In this document: positions 35,661 to 47,672 of the stretch, one piece after another | How positions within the stretch are numbered: position 1 is the first letter of the stretch | Layout of the letters: each line of letters starts with the position of its first letter | Assembly (NCBI GenBank): GCA_947311845.1 | Contig: CAMZMU010000123.1 | Location: 14,298,484 to 14,362,483 of the forward strand | DNA length: 64,000 nt | Direction: 5' to 3' | From: Poa pratensis | Lineage: Eukaryota > Streptophyta > Magnoliopsida > Poales > Poaceae | The notes under the pieces: model-generated | Seen by the model: only the letters and a program-made list of their open reading frames with translations | What the model was told of the DNA's origin: nothing | Databases searched by the model: none | Program-made: the position numbers and the translations under genes

Positions 35661-36508
35661 CATCCTGACTGTAACAGACCTTAGTTAGCATGGACGTTAG
35701 TTAGGAAAGCAAATATTTTGTTAAAAATATATATATATATACCAAAAATATATCTTTATCTAGGGAAGTCCAAAAATGACTTCCACTCTTCTCATCCTCT
35801 AAAATAATTTCTGAGTCTTACCCTTCTATTTTAAAATTTACCAAGGATTTCTCTACTCCCTCTTACCTGTTCAAAATATTTGGCGATGAATCCAATGGAG
35901 ACCTAATTAGCTAGCACCTGCAAGAAGAAGCATCCATCTCAAATACTCAACATTCAACATCAAGGTCATTGGTCTACAAATGCCAAGATCATCGATATCA
36001 ACAAATCAAGAGATCTCCGAAGACCTCCAACAACTCTACTCAAGCGCGAATTCGACCCTCCCACTTCTTCCGGCAGAAGCCTAAGGAGACAAAGTGAAGA
36101 CTTCATCAACCATGTTCACCCACAACCCATAGGAAAAACATATGATAGGAACTTTAGTTATACTACCCGACTACCACGAGTATTAGGCGTCCATTGGTAC
36201 TAAATGTACCTTGTGTGTTTATTGTTTGTTTGTGGTGTTCCCCTACAGTGAGCCCGATGGATTTGACCCATCCCCGCCTAACCGGCATGGCCAGGCGTCG
36301 GTCCACAGTAAGGTGCAGTAGAACTTGTCTCACAGCATGGGAGACGCTCGCCGGGTTCTTCCCTGAGAAGGAACTGCCACAACCCAGATTATATGAAACC
36401 CCGTTCTATCGCCATCTATCCCCACCCTCACTCACGTCCTTAGCAACCCAACTCTCTTGAGGCAGGAATCCCGCGTCCTTATTCTTTACCCAGAGCCAAA
36501 ATAACCCA

Positions 36509-37138
36509 ATGGCAAACCCCAGGGTCATTCTGGAAACCACTGCTGAGGATCATGGCGGGTTTCCGCTGATGCTTTGGAAGGCCGTCTGCCATTTTCTTGG
36601 TAACCCTGCTCGCCCTCGATATGTGGTGTTCGAGGACTCACTCTTGCCTGCCGGGGGTGAATTTCAAGCAGAAGTGCACATCGGCTCGTGTCCGTTGGGC
36701 ACAAGTCAACCCTACCTGATCCAAGGCAGGAGCATGCCTACTCTTAGTCAAGCCATCCAGGTAGCAGCCTGGGAAGCTCTTGTCCGTCTCCGGTACTCGG
36801 AACCGGCGATAGCAATGAGTCGAGCCTTCCACTTTCTCCCAGCCAGACCCCAGCCAGGTGTGGCGACTATCCAAACTCCTCTTACGGCGGAAGTCGACCC
36901 GGCCGTAATCACCCTGGTTACTTACGGGGCTGCAATGACAAAGTTCAGCCATTCCCTAATGGATGAACTCATGACCACAAGGCGTCACCTTGGTCGTGCT
37001 CGCCTGGAACTGTGTCAAGCCAGGAACCCACCTATCCTCCACACTGGGCAAGCTCGGAGTACAGGACTCCCGTTCCCCGATGATTTGTTGGATCGTAGTC
37101 TTGATGCATCTGTGGCACAAGCACTGGCCCGAGTTTAG
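36509..37138 (+). CDS. LARD internal ORF, dsRBD-like protein (copy 2)
   Basis: Identical in protein sequence to the 27400-28029 copy, including the TAG and the 44 sense codons after it (to a TAG at 37271-37273). Because the two units are nearly identical, this agreement shows recent duplication, not selection. Confidence 0.55.
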   Translation: MANPRVILETTAEDHGGFPLMLWKAVCHFLGNPARPRYVVFEDSLLPAGGEFQAEVHIGSCPLGTSQPYLIQGRSMPTLSQAIQVAAWEALVRLRYSEPAIAMSRAFHFLPARPQPGVATIQTPLTAEVDPAVITLVTYGAAMTKFSHSLMDELMTTRRHLGRARLELCQARNPPILHTGQARSTGLPFPDDLLDRSLDASVAQALARV

Positions 37139-38207
37139 CAGCACCCCCAAGAGCATGGTGTAATCCTCGAAGGTGTGCCTGTAGATCTCCACCCCGCGGA
37201 AGATGAAGAAGTGAACACCACTCTTCGTCTCGGCCACGCTCCACCGACAACCAGAGGCCGTCAAGCAGAATAGAACCCATGCTTAGTTAGCCTGATCTGC
37301 GCTTGTAGGTCGGCAAGGTTGTTGCTTGTGTGTTGTTAAAGTTGGTGTAAGCTGTTTGGTTGATGTCAAATCAGCCCCTGATAAAACCTTGTGCTCGATC
37401 CTCTTGTTAACTGTGAGATTGGGAAACCAGTCATAAGGTGTGTTGATTGTTCATTGTTACTTGTGTTGCTTGTTGGAGTGAATTAAAAATCTTGAACCCA
37501 AAAATAAAATGGGAAACAGCTACACAATTTGACTTGTGACCTTCTCAACCCTAGAAATTACTATTTTTCCTTCCTACAAGAATTCAGAGAAGTGATAATA
37601 TAATCACTCTCAACTTATTCATATTACTTTCCTCTCTCAAATATTTTCTTCAAGAACCTATATTTCAAATCCCATTTCTTTCTTTATTTCTTTAGATTAT
37701 CACCTATGTCACCTGAGATTTAACCCCAAAATCAAATACCATTATTTTCTAATGAGCAAAATATTTTGGGTGTGTTGCACCAGTTAATCATTAAGTGGAA
37801 GTATTTGAGGAGACACTGTAACAACGGTGCCCCGCTCACTTGATGATAACTCGTGTGTAGGTTTGAAAAACTATCTACCCAGTGTTATTTATGGATCTCC
37901 CCAATTGGGATAAACCATATGCCACCCGCAAGGTTATACTCTACCGAGACATTTTCTCAGTAGCAAGCTCTCCTATCTGAATACCCGTACCTCTATACCT
38001 CAATGAATGCTGCAAGACCAGAGTTGTGGCAACCAAGAAAATTTCGAAAATGCAAATCTTGTCCCAGTTCATCAACGAAGACAAGATCGATACAACCACG
38101 GAGTTCAGTACAGAAGCGAGAATTTCAGAAAAACCGAGGATACAAGTTCTACTCCTACTAAGAACACTGCCAGCACTCAGCCCGGATGCAACGGCACCCA
38201 GAGATTC

Positions 38208-38597
38208 CTACTCCCTCTCGAGCTCCCTGACGCCACCGGAGGATGAGCCTGGCTCACCCGAAGCCGCGTCACGAGCCGCGCAACGGCGACGGACGGCTCG
38301 AGCAGCCTGCTCACCTCCAGCGGGAAGATCTGCCACTTCATCCACCGGCACTGCAGCTGGTTCCTCCACCACAGCTGGCTCCCCCGCCGCAGCCTGCTCC
38401 TCCGTCGCAGCACTAGCCCCAGCGCCAGACCACAAATTGCACAAGGCCACGGCTAGGAGGACCACCGCCATGAACAGCAGGGTATACACCATCGAAATCA
38501 AGAACACGAAGAGCACGAAGATAATGAAGCCCTCGATGAAGCCCGCATCCTCCATCATATCGACGTAGGCTCGGAAGAAATCACTAGTGAAGCCCAT
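38208..38597 (-). CDS. Antisense ORF, small membrane-spanning protein (copy 2)
   Basis: Same 129-codon frame, start context and leader as the copy at 29099-29488. The hydrophobic stretch of about 33 residues is unchanged. Confidence 0.45.
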   Translation of the reverse strand: MGFTSDFFRAYVDMMEDAGFIEGFIIFVLFVFLISMVYTLLFMAVVLLAVALCNLWSGAGASAATEEQAAAGEPAVVEEPAAVPVDEVADLPAGGEQAARAVRRRCAARDAASGEPGSSSGGVRELERE

Positions 38598-39152
38598 GGT
38601 GACGATGCGATAGGAGAAATATTTTCGAAGGTTACTAATTTATAACCAGAGCTCGGACGCCGCTCCTCGACACCGCTTTGCAAGGGAAAGAAGAGGAATC
38701 CCGAGCAGTACTCGCCTTAGTGGCGCAAAACCATCTAGGCGTTGTGTCCCAAAGCCGTGTCTGCCGCTGCATCGACGGACCGCACGCGCAGCAGTGCCGC
38801 AGGGGAGTGCTTCGCGCACTAAGAGGTGGACGGGTGTGAAACCAGGGAGAGCAAGGAGGAAGAAGAGAAGAAAGGGAAGGAGAGACTGCCAGGTGGACCT
38901 CGGGCCCACACGTCAGTGAGTAAACGGTTCAATCCCGTGTTCTTATATCCTTTATTCTAAATCGTATCCCTCGCTTTCCCAGTATCCTTTGCAAAAGAAA
39001 TCCCTCTGGATAATCCAATCCCCACTGTGTCCTTGAGCCAATTATTGGTGGCACGGATATTTTGGTATAAAAGAACCCCTGCATCTCCCCAAAACCCGTG
39101 CCCCCGCATTCCCCTGTACCCCCGGGCAAATCTCGAGGACGAGATTTATTTT

Positions 39153-39164
39153 AAGGGGGGAAGG
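39153..39164 (+). other. Polypurine tract before LTR3
   Basis: AAGGGGGGAAGG, three bases before the LTR3 TG. Confidence 0.85.
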
Positions 39165-39167
39165 ATC

Positions 39168-42100
39168 TGTAACATCCCAAATTTTGGAACCAAGAAAAAC
39201 TTAGTTTTACCAGACCCCAAAATTCGGAACCAACAAAAACTTCTTGAAATGTTTCACTGATGATTGTTTTCTTCTCTTCCCATTGCTATGTTTAACTTGT
39301 GTGACTTGTTTGTCTTGAATGCATCATCCTTGTGGTTGTTGTGATGTTGATCTTGTTGTGTTTGTTGCTTGTGTGGGTGATTCCTTTGTTGTGCTTAAAC
39401 ACTGAAATAAAACATCTTTGACAACTAATTTGGAATGTGACTTAAAACTTAAAACAAACTTCTCAAATTATTCAACCAATAGAAGTTAAGGTCATGAGTT
39501 AGAGAAATGATCTTAATATATTAATCTATCTACCTCACTCTCTATTTCTCTCAAGCAAATATTTTCTTTATGAACTTAAAATTCCATGGATGAGGTAAAA
39601 AGATGCCCACCTCATTCTCATCCCCCTCTTCTCAAAAGTGTATAGTTACCCCTTAATTTTATTTAAACTATGAAATCCTATTTTTATTCTCTTGATTCAA
39701 AGGATACTCAAAAGCCCTATTTTATTCTTACGCTGAAAATCTTGAGAAAAACCCCTGACATGCTCATGGTCATGTGTGACCTAAATGAGCATCACCACCA
39801 CCTCGCATATCTTAAACCCTTGAAGGAACCTTGACCAATACATCTCTGGACCTATCTTCACTCCTGTTGTCAGATAGCATTTCCAGACCCTTACCATTTG
39901 GTTAAATCTGGGACATGTTGGAAATGCATCCTGGTATATCTCATCTACTCCATCTCATCTTCCATATCAAATCAATAATTAAAAAGATTTGAAGATTGTT
40001 TGCCTATTTATCCATCTTCACTTTGTGGCCTAATCAAAGTAGTGGCCATTGCTCCTGTATTTAATACCATCCTTTCACCCTGTGGTTATTGGAAATTTGG
40101 CCTATGTGCCAATGCACCACCACACCACCCATCCTTGACATCCACGCTCTCCATGTAAGCTATTGGTTAAAATTTTGGAGATCAACCCACCCTTATTCTC
40201 ATGAGCTCTTCATGGCTAGTCCTTATTGAAATTCCTGAAAACTGTTTTAAAACCCAACTTCATTATTTCGCATGAAATGATGAATATTTTCAAAATACAA
40301 GGTATTTAAAAAAACCAGTTTTGTGTTTTATATCATGAACCATCTCTTCTCACTTCAAAAACAATTCTTCTTGACCCTTTTTATTATCACCATTAATCAT
40401 CTTTTCAAAATGGGCAAAAATGCCAAAATCAAACCCTATGAACAAATACTGTCCAAAACATTTTATTTTAAAACACCAATTTTTGTGGAGCCTCCACATG
40501 TTGTGGGGAGGTTACCTGAATAATTTCAGAATTTTCTAAAATGTTTTAGTACCCCAATTAAATCCCTAAAATGTTTCTGGTTTTAAAAGAAATTGGAAGA
40601 AACAGAGAAGAGGAAAACTTCAGGGGGGTTTTCTGTAAAAACGTCATTGACCTCCTGTAGCTGACGGCGCCCGACGCTGCGCCATGCTGCCGTGCTCGCT
40701 GCGCCGCCGTGCTCCCTCCTGCAGGTCACCGAGCTCCACGCCGCCGTGCTCCTCACGCCGCGCCTTGCTGCTCGACAAGAGGAGACTCCTCCCACACGAC
40801 TCCTCTGCCTCCCACCTGCTCCCTGCTCCTCTGCCTCCACCTCCCTCCTGCACGCCACCGTGCCACGCTCCTCCTCGCAGTTGCGGAGCGGATAAGAAGG
40901 CCCCCGAGGCTCTCCTCTGCTCCCCCTCCTCACTTATTTGCTCACCCCCTGCTCCCTCTCCCTCTCCTCTTTCTTCCTCCAAAATCGAACTTTATCCCCG
41001 GATGCCGTCGTGCATCGCCGGCGATTGAAGCTTCCCCGGCCAAATCCAAGCGCACCAGGAGATTCACCGCGTCGCCCTCTCCGTCCTAGTCCAAGGAATC
41101 AAGCTGGGAAGCTGCAGATCGAGCGGGCCGTCTGCATTCTCTTCATTCCCGGCCGCCGCTTGTCGAGCAAGCTCGCGGGTGCCACGGACCTCCGTTCTCC
41201 GCCATTCTTGCACCCCTGTGATCCCCTTCTTCTGCTCTATCTAATGGACATCACCTTTCCTTCTAGGACCCCCGGAGTCGTCGGCGCCGTCCTCGCCCAG
41301 AGCTCCTGCCCGTCGCCGCGTGCTCTGTGCGTGCTGTCGAGGAAGAAGATGATGGCGTACCGCTTCGCCTCGCGCGAGCTAGCGGGCCGGCCCATCACCG
41401 CACGATCGGATCTGGGCAGATCTGGCCCAACTCCTTTTTTTTTCTGGAGGTTGATTCCTTTCTGTGTATTTCTGTTCTGTCCTCTTAGTTTAATTCAAAA
41501 TAAAATATGAAAACCCTGGATCTGCCCAACCCAAAAATCATGGAGGTACCCTAGCATGTTTTTAACCAGATCCAAGTGGTAGATCCACTTTTGGACAAAT
41601 ACTTCTAGATAAATAAAATGGAAGGCAAAAACACTGGTTTTCACCAAAAACTCAATAACTATTTTCCTAGGATAGCTAATTTTGCAAACTCAACTGTTTT
41701 GAAAAGCCCTAAGTGTTACCTAGCAGTAGCAATTGGCCTCTTATGCAAATTATCTTCCTAAATAAAATGGCTTGCAATTTGGTATGTGACCAGAGGGCTC
41801 TTTTAGGATTTTTGTAAATTGTTTGGTGATGATTTTTGGTGTGAATCCACTTGTGTGATCTTCTGTATGATTAGGAGCACCTAATCCTAGCTTGGTGTGA
41901 TTTTTAGAGCTATAGATTATCGTTGGTGTATTTAACTAGTTGTTATGCTTTTCTGTTAATTATTGTTTATAGTTTTATTTAACTATATAGGATGTGTTAG
42001 TGTTTCTTTTGTGTTTTCTAGCATGTATAAGGGTAATACTATCTGTTATGAGTGTGTTAACTCTTGTTTATAGCATGTTAGGAAAAGTTTAGTGTTGCTT

Positions 42101-44756
42101 GTGTTCATTAGGGAATACTATCACTAGTATGGGTATTCCCTAGAATTTCCTAGTATTTAGGATTTGTTTGGGTATAAAATCCATTGTGTGGCATGATTTT
42201 AGAAAGTGTTGTTTGAACATCAGTAGCCTTTCATATCTACTGATATTATGGCATGTCACCTCTGGTTGCTTATTATTTTGTTCTTAGCAAAGCTCGATTA
42301 GTTAGGTTTATGGGTAGGATTACTTAGAACTCCCTAGCATGAGTAGCTCTTGTGTCTAGTTTATGTTTTAGTGATTTTTACAAATAGCCAGAGGATACTT
42401 AACCTCTTAATGCCTTGTTATGAAAGTGGAACACCCACTGGTTCCATTGCATTCTGACTGAAAAGTAGGGTTCTCAACCCTAAGCATGTTTGTAGCAACC
42501 TTTTTGTCAACTAGATGTGAGTAGTTGTTTCCCTTTTGAGGATTGAGTGATTGATGTGTGGTGAAGTATTTTGGCTTGCAGAGAATAATGGGTGACTTAA
42601 CTTTTGTCTGAAGCATTTCCTGTTTAAATGAAGATGTTAGTTGCTCATCCTTGCCTAAGATAATTTTGAGATCTATGGCCCTAACTTGTGTATAAGTGTT
42701 AGACTACTGATTAGTATAAGCCCTTGTAAGTGTAGATCCTAGTTTGTTGCTTGAATAATTAGTTTGATGCTTGTAGTTGTTATTTGTTTGTGCACCACTT
42801 GTGGTTTTGTTTGGTGTATTGATTGTTGTTTATTTCTCCGTTTGCGACGCTAGAAAATAACGCTACCGGAGTGGTTTTTGGAGAGAATTGATCGAGGAAG
42901 GATGGGATTTTTATTATATTGATCAACAAGGAGAAGTCCAGGGACATTATGCTGAAACCAGGCAAGCTACTTCACTGAGCTTGCATCTATATACATCTAT
43001 TTTGATTCACATGTTTTACGTAAAAAGAGCATAAGTGATTTATGTGGTGTTTGCCACTAAAGCTATGATTTTGAAAACCCTTTTCCACAATACAAGTTCA
43101 TTAGTGAGACACCCGATATAGAGGTGTTAGTAGTGTGCAGTAATTTCTAAATGTATTTGTTTTTACTCAAAAGCTTTCTATGAAACTCTCTTGGTGAGAT
43201 CACGATCCACCCAAGTTTTGGTTAAAAGTATTTTGCTATGAAAATTGGAAATGATTTTGAAAGCCTTTTCAAAAGTATATGAAAAACTATTTTGCCACCC
43301 TATGTAGAAGTATCAGTTTGTTTATATAAAACTATAGGATGGGAAAAACATTGATTATTCAAAACTCCCTTTTCAAATCCGTGGATAAAATATGGTATAC
43401 CGGGATGTCGGTATGGAAGTGGAGAAATGGAGTATGGTGATGTTTATGAAAAATGCACATTGTGTCTTTGTACTATGACTACCAGCCGATAACCTGTGCG
43501 ACCACATTTACCCACATATGGGAAAGGGCGTAGTCATATAATTTGCTCGTGTTAGTACTGGATGCCTCAACAACGAGGATGACCTCGTTCCATGAGGGGA
43601 TGGTTTGGTGACCTGCCCCTGACCCGGGTCCTCTAAAGAGAAGACTGCCAGCTGAGTTGGTATGTATGAATTGGAGTAGAGGATTTGTAGGGCCATTAAA
43701 ATTCGCCGGGCAGAACTACGAAGTCCTCACACTTAGTTTCCGACGGGCATGGATTTAAGTGTCGATGGAACCGGTTTCGTAGCGGTAGGATCCTATACTA
43801 GCATGAGCAAAGGACAGGCTATGGCCGGGAACTCAACTTCGCATACCCCTGGTATGGCGGGACGTGGCTGACACGATGAGTGACCGGATGGGTGTGGGAA
43901 AAGCGTGCTACCTCTGCAGAGGGTAAACAAACTATTCGAATAGCCGAGTCCTCGGATATGGACAGTTGGGAGGCTGTCCTAAGACCATGTGCAAGTTTTA
44001 CAAAGTTTTGAGTTTGAAAGGAAAATGAAGTGGAGATTGTTTTATGCAACTGTACCAATGAGTTGGTATGAGGTTGCTGGAAAATGAGTGACCCTGAAGG
44101 GGCTATGTTCGGAAAAGGAGAAGTTTTGAAGAAAGGGACAAGATGGTGATCTTCGAGGAAAAGTTTTAAAAGGATTTCTTGCCTTTTTAAATAAAGGTTT
44201 ATTTTCGAGAAAAATGTTTAAAAAGACTTCTTACCTTTTTCAACAAAGATAGCGAGAAAACGACTTTCCAAAATGTTTTGTCTTCAACAAGATTAAAAAA
44301 CTACTCTTCCCTTTTTCAATAAAGGTATAGAGATGTTTTTCTAAAAATAAAGGTTTTTTTTTTAAGATTATCAAAACTAGTGCATGCTCAAGTTGGGGTA
44401 GTTTGCGAGTACAATCAAATGTACTCATATTGGTTTCGTCCCTGGCTATTGTCTTAGCCAGATTTTAAAGAGGAGCAGTTCGAAGAAGAGGAGTTCACTG
44501 GCGTCTTTGCGAACTAGGGCGCTTCCCAGTCAGCTGCCTGTAGGGTTAAGGCGAATGACTTGGGCTCCACGTTGTTTGGTGATTTCCGCTGCAAGTACCT
44601 GTTGAAGCTTATGACTTCAATCCCGTAAGTATATTTATTCGGTATTTATGGATGTCCTGTGATGCCAATTCGAGTTATGTGCAACAACAGACTGATCATG
44701 GGATTGTTGCAGGAAACATAACGAGTATCTCGGATAGTTAATCCGGGGTCCTCACA
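39168..44756 (+). repeat. LTR3, last LTR of the array
   Basis: TGTAACATCCC to GTCCTCACA, followed by GGCCG instead of the primer site. A private G to A change lies near 44128 (TTTTGAAGAAAG). LTR3 shares some alleles with LTR1 and others with LTR2, as expected after exchange between LTRs. Confidence 0.92.
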
Positions 44757-44761
44757 GGCCG
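44757..44761. repeat. Right target-site duplication GGCCG
   Basis: Matches 18710-18714 on the other side of the array. Confidence 0.85.
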
Positions 44762-45507
44762 CTACAAAGCATTAATCACTAGAGTTTGTATGGTTCGGAC
44801 ATGCAACCATGCCCACACAACAGTATGTGAAGCAATGTCTTCGTCGCATTCAAAACTGCCCTTGCGTCAATACTGGTTTTCCAATCATGACCGTTTTGAC
44901 ATTCCCCCCTTATATGTCCAACACAATGGAAATCACAGAGTTCAACATGTGTTCCATAATGTCAGGAAGATGGGCCCGATTGGTTGGGAGAAAAACTATG
45001 GAAAAAGTCCATTTTAAACCTTGAACTCATAGAGTTCGGACAAATCGAACCTGAACTCGAAATTCCGGTCGTTTGCACCCTGAACTATTAAATCCCGGTC
45101 TAAATCAAACCTTAGAGTTGTTTGGCGCACCGAGAAAAAAAGCAGCTCGACCGCGAGGGTCATCGCCGAACCACCATATTTAGTCGTCTCAAAGACTCGA
45201 ACCTATAAGACTTGACTGCCACATGTCGGCGACGTGGCAAGAAACCCTTAGGCCTCAGGTCGTCGCGGTCACTGAGGACAAACCCTACTCCCGCCGCCAC
45301 GCCCGACGACCGGGTTTGCCCGAGCCGTTCCCCGGCAGAGCGAACGTCGGCGTTTTCTCTTGAGTCAATTTGTTGCCAAGGATACATCAAAAAAAACTTT
45401 GCGGCGAAGAATAGATAGATCACGAGATCACGTGTGTGCCGAACGGTTCAGCGGAGTCGTGCATGCATCACGCATGGAGTATACAAAGGAGCTACCCGAC
45501 CCGGCAA
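44762..45507. other. Right flank of the array, no gene seen
   Basis: About 44990-45120 contains TCCATTTTAAACCTTGAACT, CACCCTGAACTATTAAATCC and related words. These are typical of one long inverted end of grass Mutator-like elements; the partner end was not found, so this is a solo remnant at best. The GC-rich part up to 45410 has no recognised domain. Confidence 0.35.
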
Positions 45508-45522
45508 ACAAAGGAGCAGAAA

Positions 45523-45778
45523 GAGATGGTTAGGAGGGTGGTTGTACCCCTAGCCCATCAGAGTCAAACCTCAGGTTTGACGCTGTTGTTTCTCATTTAG
45601 GTGGAATATTCTTCAGTGCGAGGCGCTCGTGGTGACTTCGTCAATCTCAAGACCCAATCCGCTGGCTCAGTCTCTCGGAGGTGCTCATAGAGGTAGGGTG
45701 TGCGTGTGTGCGTTCATAGGGTGAGTATATGCGCGTGTATATGAGCGTCTGCTTTGTACTGTGTTTCGAAAAAAAAAA
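45523..45778 (+). mobile_element. tRNA-derived SINE, copy 1, with A tail
   Basis: A 256-bp element begins with an A-box-like TGGTTAGGAGG and has a B-box-like segment in AGAGTCAAACCT. It ends in a run of A. A perfect 15-bp target duplication ACAAAGGAGCAGAAA flanks it (45508-45522 and 45779-45793). A second copy of the same family lies at 56630-56880. The family name is not assigned. Confidence 0.85.
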
Positions 45779-45793
45779 ACAAAGGAGCAGAAA

Positions 45794-46421
45794 TCGTGCA
45801 TGCAGCCGAGCTGGCAAAGGAAATTCCGTTCATTTTTTTCCTGGAGACTTCCAGCGTACTTTCCGAAAACAAAAACTCCAGATCGCCAGGCTTGCGCCTC
45901 ACCAAACAAATCGCCGGCCCAACAGGGTAGCCGTGTAGGACGAATGGAAGACGGAGGAGAGAGTACAGACTGACTTCACTCTGGCGCCGGGCTGCCGGCC
46001 GGCGGAGCTGAATGAATCGGCACTCGATCGGCGGTACATCCCTTGACTTATTAAACGTGGATCCTAGCTCCTGCAGAACGATTACGGCATGTGATGCGAG
46101 GGCGAAAGGAAGTAGCAAGTATAGCTTTTGCGACATGGAGCTAATATATTTTCTCGATGGTTTGCTCGTCCGATCCATCACGTGCGACAGACAGACGACA
46201 TGGCGGGAGCAGCCTCAACGTGCTCCCGACCTTTTCTTTTTTGAATGCACGAGAGGAGCTCGCGACTTTTCTGGCGTGATCTTTTTGCTTAGGGAATTTT
46301 ATTATTTTCCAAACAATTTAGTGATGCTGAAGGATCTGTCATTCCTATCAACTCAAGGATTAACATGAGAACTGCATCAGACGTACATCCTAATGGTGAC
46401 ATCAGTAAATATAAAAAAAAC
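45794..46421. other. Intergenic and 3' flank of the F-box locus
   Basis: No conserved coding sequence was recognised. The part next to 46421 is presumably the 3' UTR of the F-box locus. Confidence 0.35.
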
Positions 46422-47672
46422 TCAAAGTTGATTTAAAACCAGCTCCATCTTCCTAAGATCAGGCGTGATCCACGTGGGAGCTGGACAATCAGACCAACCC
46501 CGAGGCGGCACGATCTCCTCCCTGGTGCTATCACACAAGTTGAGAATTCCTATATCACGGCAATTATTCGTAAATCCCTTCGTCGTCCACAGAAAACTAT
46601 CGTCAGTAAAGTACGCATGATTCCCCTTGAGACACGGGTATTCTTTGGCGCTGAGGCAGAGCGACTGATTATGCCCGAGAAACAGCACGTGGTCACCCAA
46701 GCACCTGACCTTCTTGCGTCTTTTCCCTGCAATGTCGACTTCATATATCCTAATCCTGCCGGTATTCCCGTATTCAAATGCTCCAGGCTCAGGTTCTAAC
46801 TCGTAATCTGCAAAGGATCTCCCAACTTGCAGAAGACCGCCCCATGGAGCTTGCACAATGTACATGCTGGTCCACTTCACAACCTCCGACCTCTCCAGAA
46901 TCATCTTGCATGTCACCTTAGGGCCAGTGAGATCGAAGGCATGGATTTCTCCATCCGTGTTCACGGCGTACAGTACTCCATCCTTGTACGTGCAGTCGTC
47001 GAAGAAGGCGTGCGGCGGCAGCCAGGTCCAGCTATCATCCCCGATCCTCGCGAATGAGAGCTGGCGGTGTGGATTGTGGATGAGCACCACAATCGAGCTC
47101 CTTTCTGCGGATGGATCAGAAAGCACAAACGCCTTGTGTTGGAGAACCTGCCGTAGCTCGTCAAGAGCGACGATTTCTGGGGGGCAGAGAACCTTCTTCG
47201 CAGTGTGCCGCGAGTATTCTTACATGTGGACAGCACCGGAGTCGTCATCATAGATGGGCTTCACTTGTTCTACGGTGATCACCGAAGGGAGGTCAATCTG
47301 CTCACCAGTGATCGGATTGATGAGTTGCATCTCAGATCTCTCATCGACTGTGACCAGCAAGCCATGGGACGATCCGATCAGAAACCTACTGCGGAGGGGT
47401 GGCTCTCTCGTTGGAGTTATCTTGTAAACCCTCTTCTCCGCGAGACTATAGAGGCATGCGACATTCTCGCCGGCATGTTCGGAAGTGTAGATCAGGCACG
47501 GCGTCTGGGACTGTTTGTAGTGCTTCCCGAGGTTGAGTAGGCTGGTGTGGGCCGAACGCCAGGAGCGGCGCACAGAGCTCGCACGCGCAAGGTCAGGGAT
47601 CCCGAGGCGGGCAAGGATATCGATCAAGATGTCCTCAGGCAGCTCCGGCAACTCGCACGCCACGATCTCCAT
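46422..47672 (-). pseudogene. F-box/DUF295 protein gene with in-frame stop
   Basis: From ATG 47672 one frame runs to 46422 (417 codons), broken only by a TAA at 47220-47222 (codon 151). The N-terminus has an F-box (LPEDILIDILARLG, residues about 10-45). Downstream is the DUF295 beta-propeller-like region typical of large grass F-box families (for example DDSWTWLPPH and DGVLYAVNTDGEIHAFDL). F-box proteins select substrates for SCF ubiquitin ligases. The residues around the stop (GAVHM, stop, EYSRHTAKKV) read as conserved sequence on both sides, so a tyrosine codon probably became TAA. A donor-like GTAAGA overlaps the stop, but the one acceptor I tested (near 47105) breaks the frame. No intron is otherwise needed. 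It is a pseudogene, a null allele or a base error. Confidence 0.8.

Larger units (their letters stand above)
35645..39167 (+). mobile_element. INT2, internal domain of the LARD
   Basis: A near-perfect copy of INT1. The only difference I noticed is one missing C near 36410 (TTCTATCGCC against TTCTATCCGCC), which shifts a short upstream frame but not the 209-codon ORF. Confidence 0.9.
18715..44756 (+). mobile_element. Tandem multimer of a LARD-like LTR retrotransposon
   Basis: Four LTR starts (18715, 20952, 30059, 39168) alternate with three internal domains, giving LTR0(partial)-INT0(partial)-LTR1-INT1-LTR2-INT2-LTR3 in one orientation. Full LTRs are 5583, 5586 and 5589 bp; internal domains are 3524 and 3523 bp; the unit is about 9.11 kb. 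A single GGCCG duplication flanks the whole block. Long LTRs, a conserved internal domain and the absence of gag-pol match the LARD class known from Triticeae (for example Sukkula-type elements). The family assignment is by size and organisation only. Unequal recombination between LTRs of one element, or insertion of a multimer, would produce this structure. Confidence 0.9.

Noticed and set aside
18715..44756. Three independent insertions of the same element
   Set aside because: Adjacent units share single LTRs and there is no target duplication between them; only the outer GGCCG pair exists.
46012..46368. 118-codon plus-strand frame
   Set aside because: No domain, and it lies in the 3' flank of the F-box locus.
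47105..47223. An intron removing the F-box stop
   Set aside because: Donor-like GTAAGA and an acceptor-like GCAG exist, but the 119-bp excision breaks the reading frame and would delete conserved codons.
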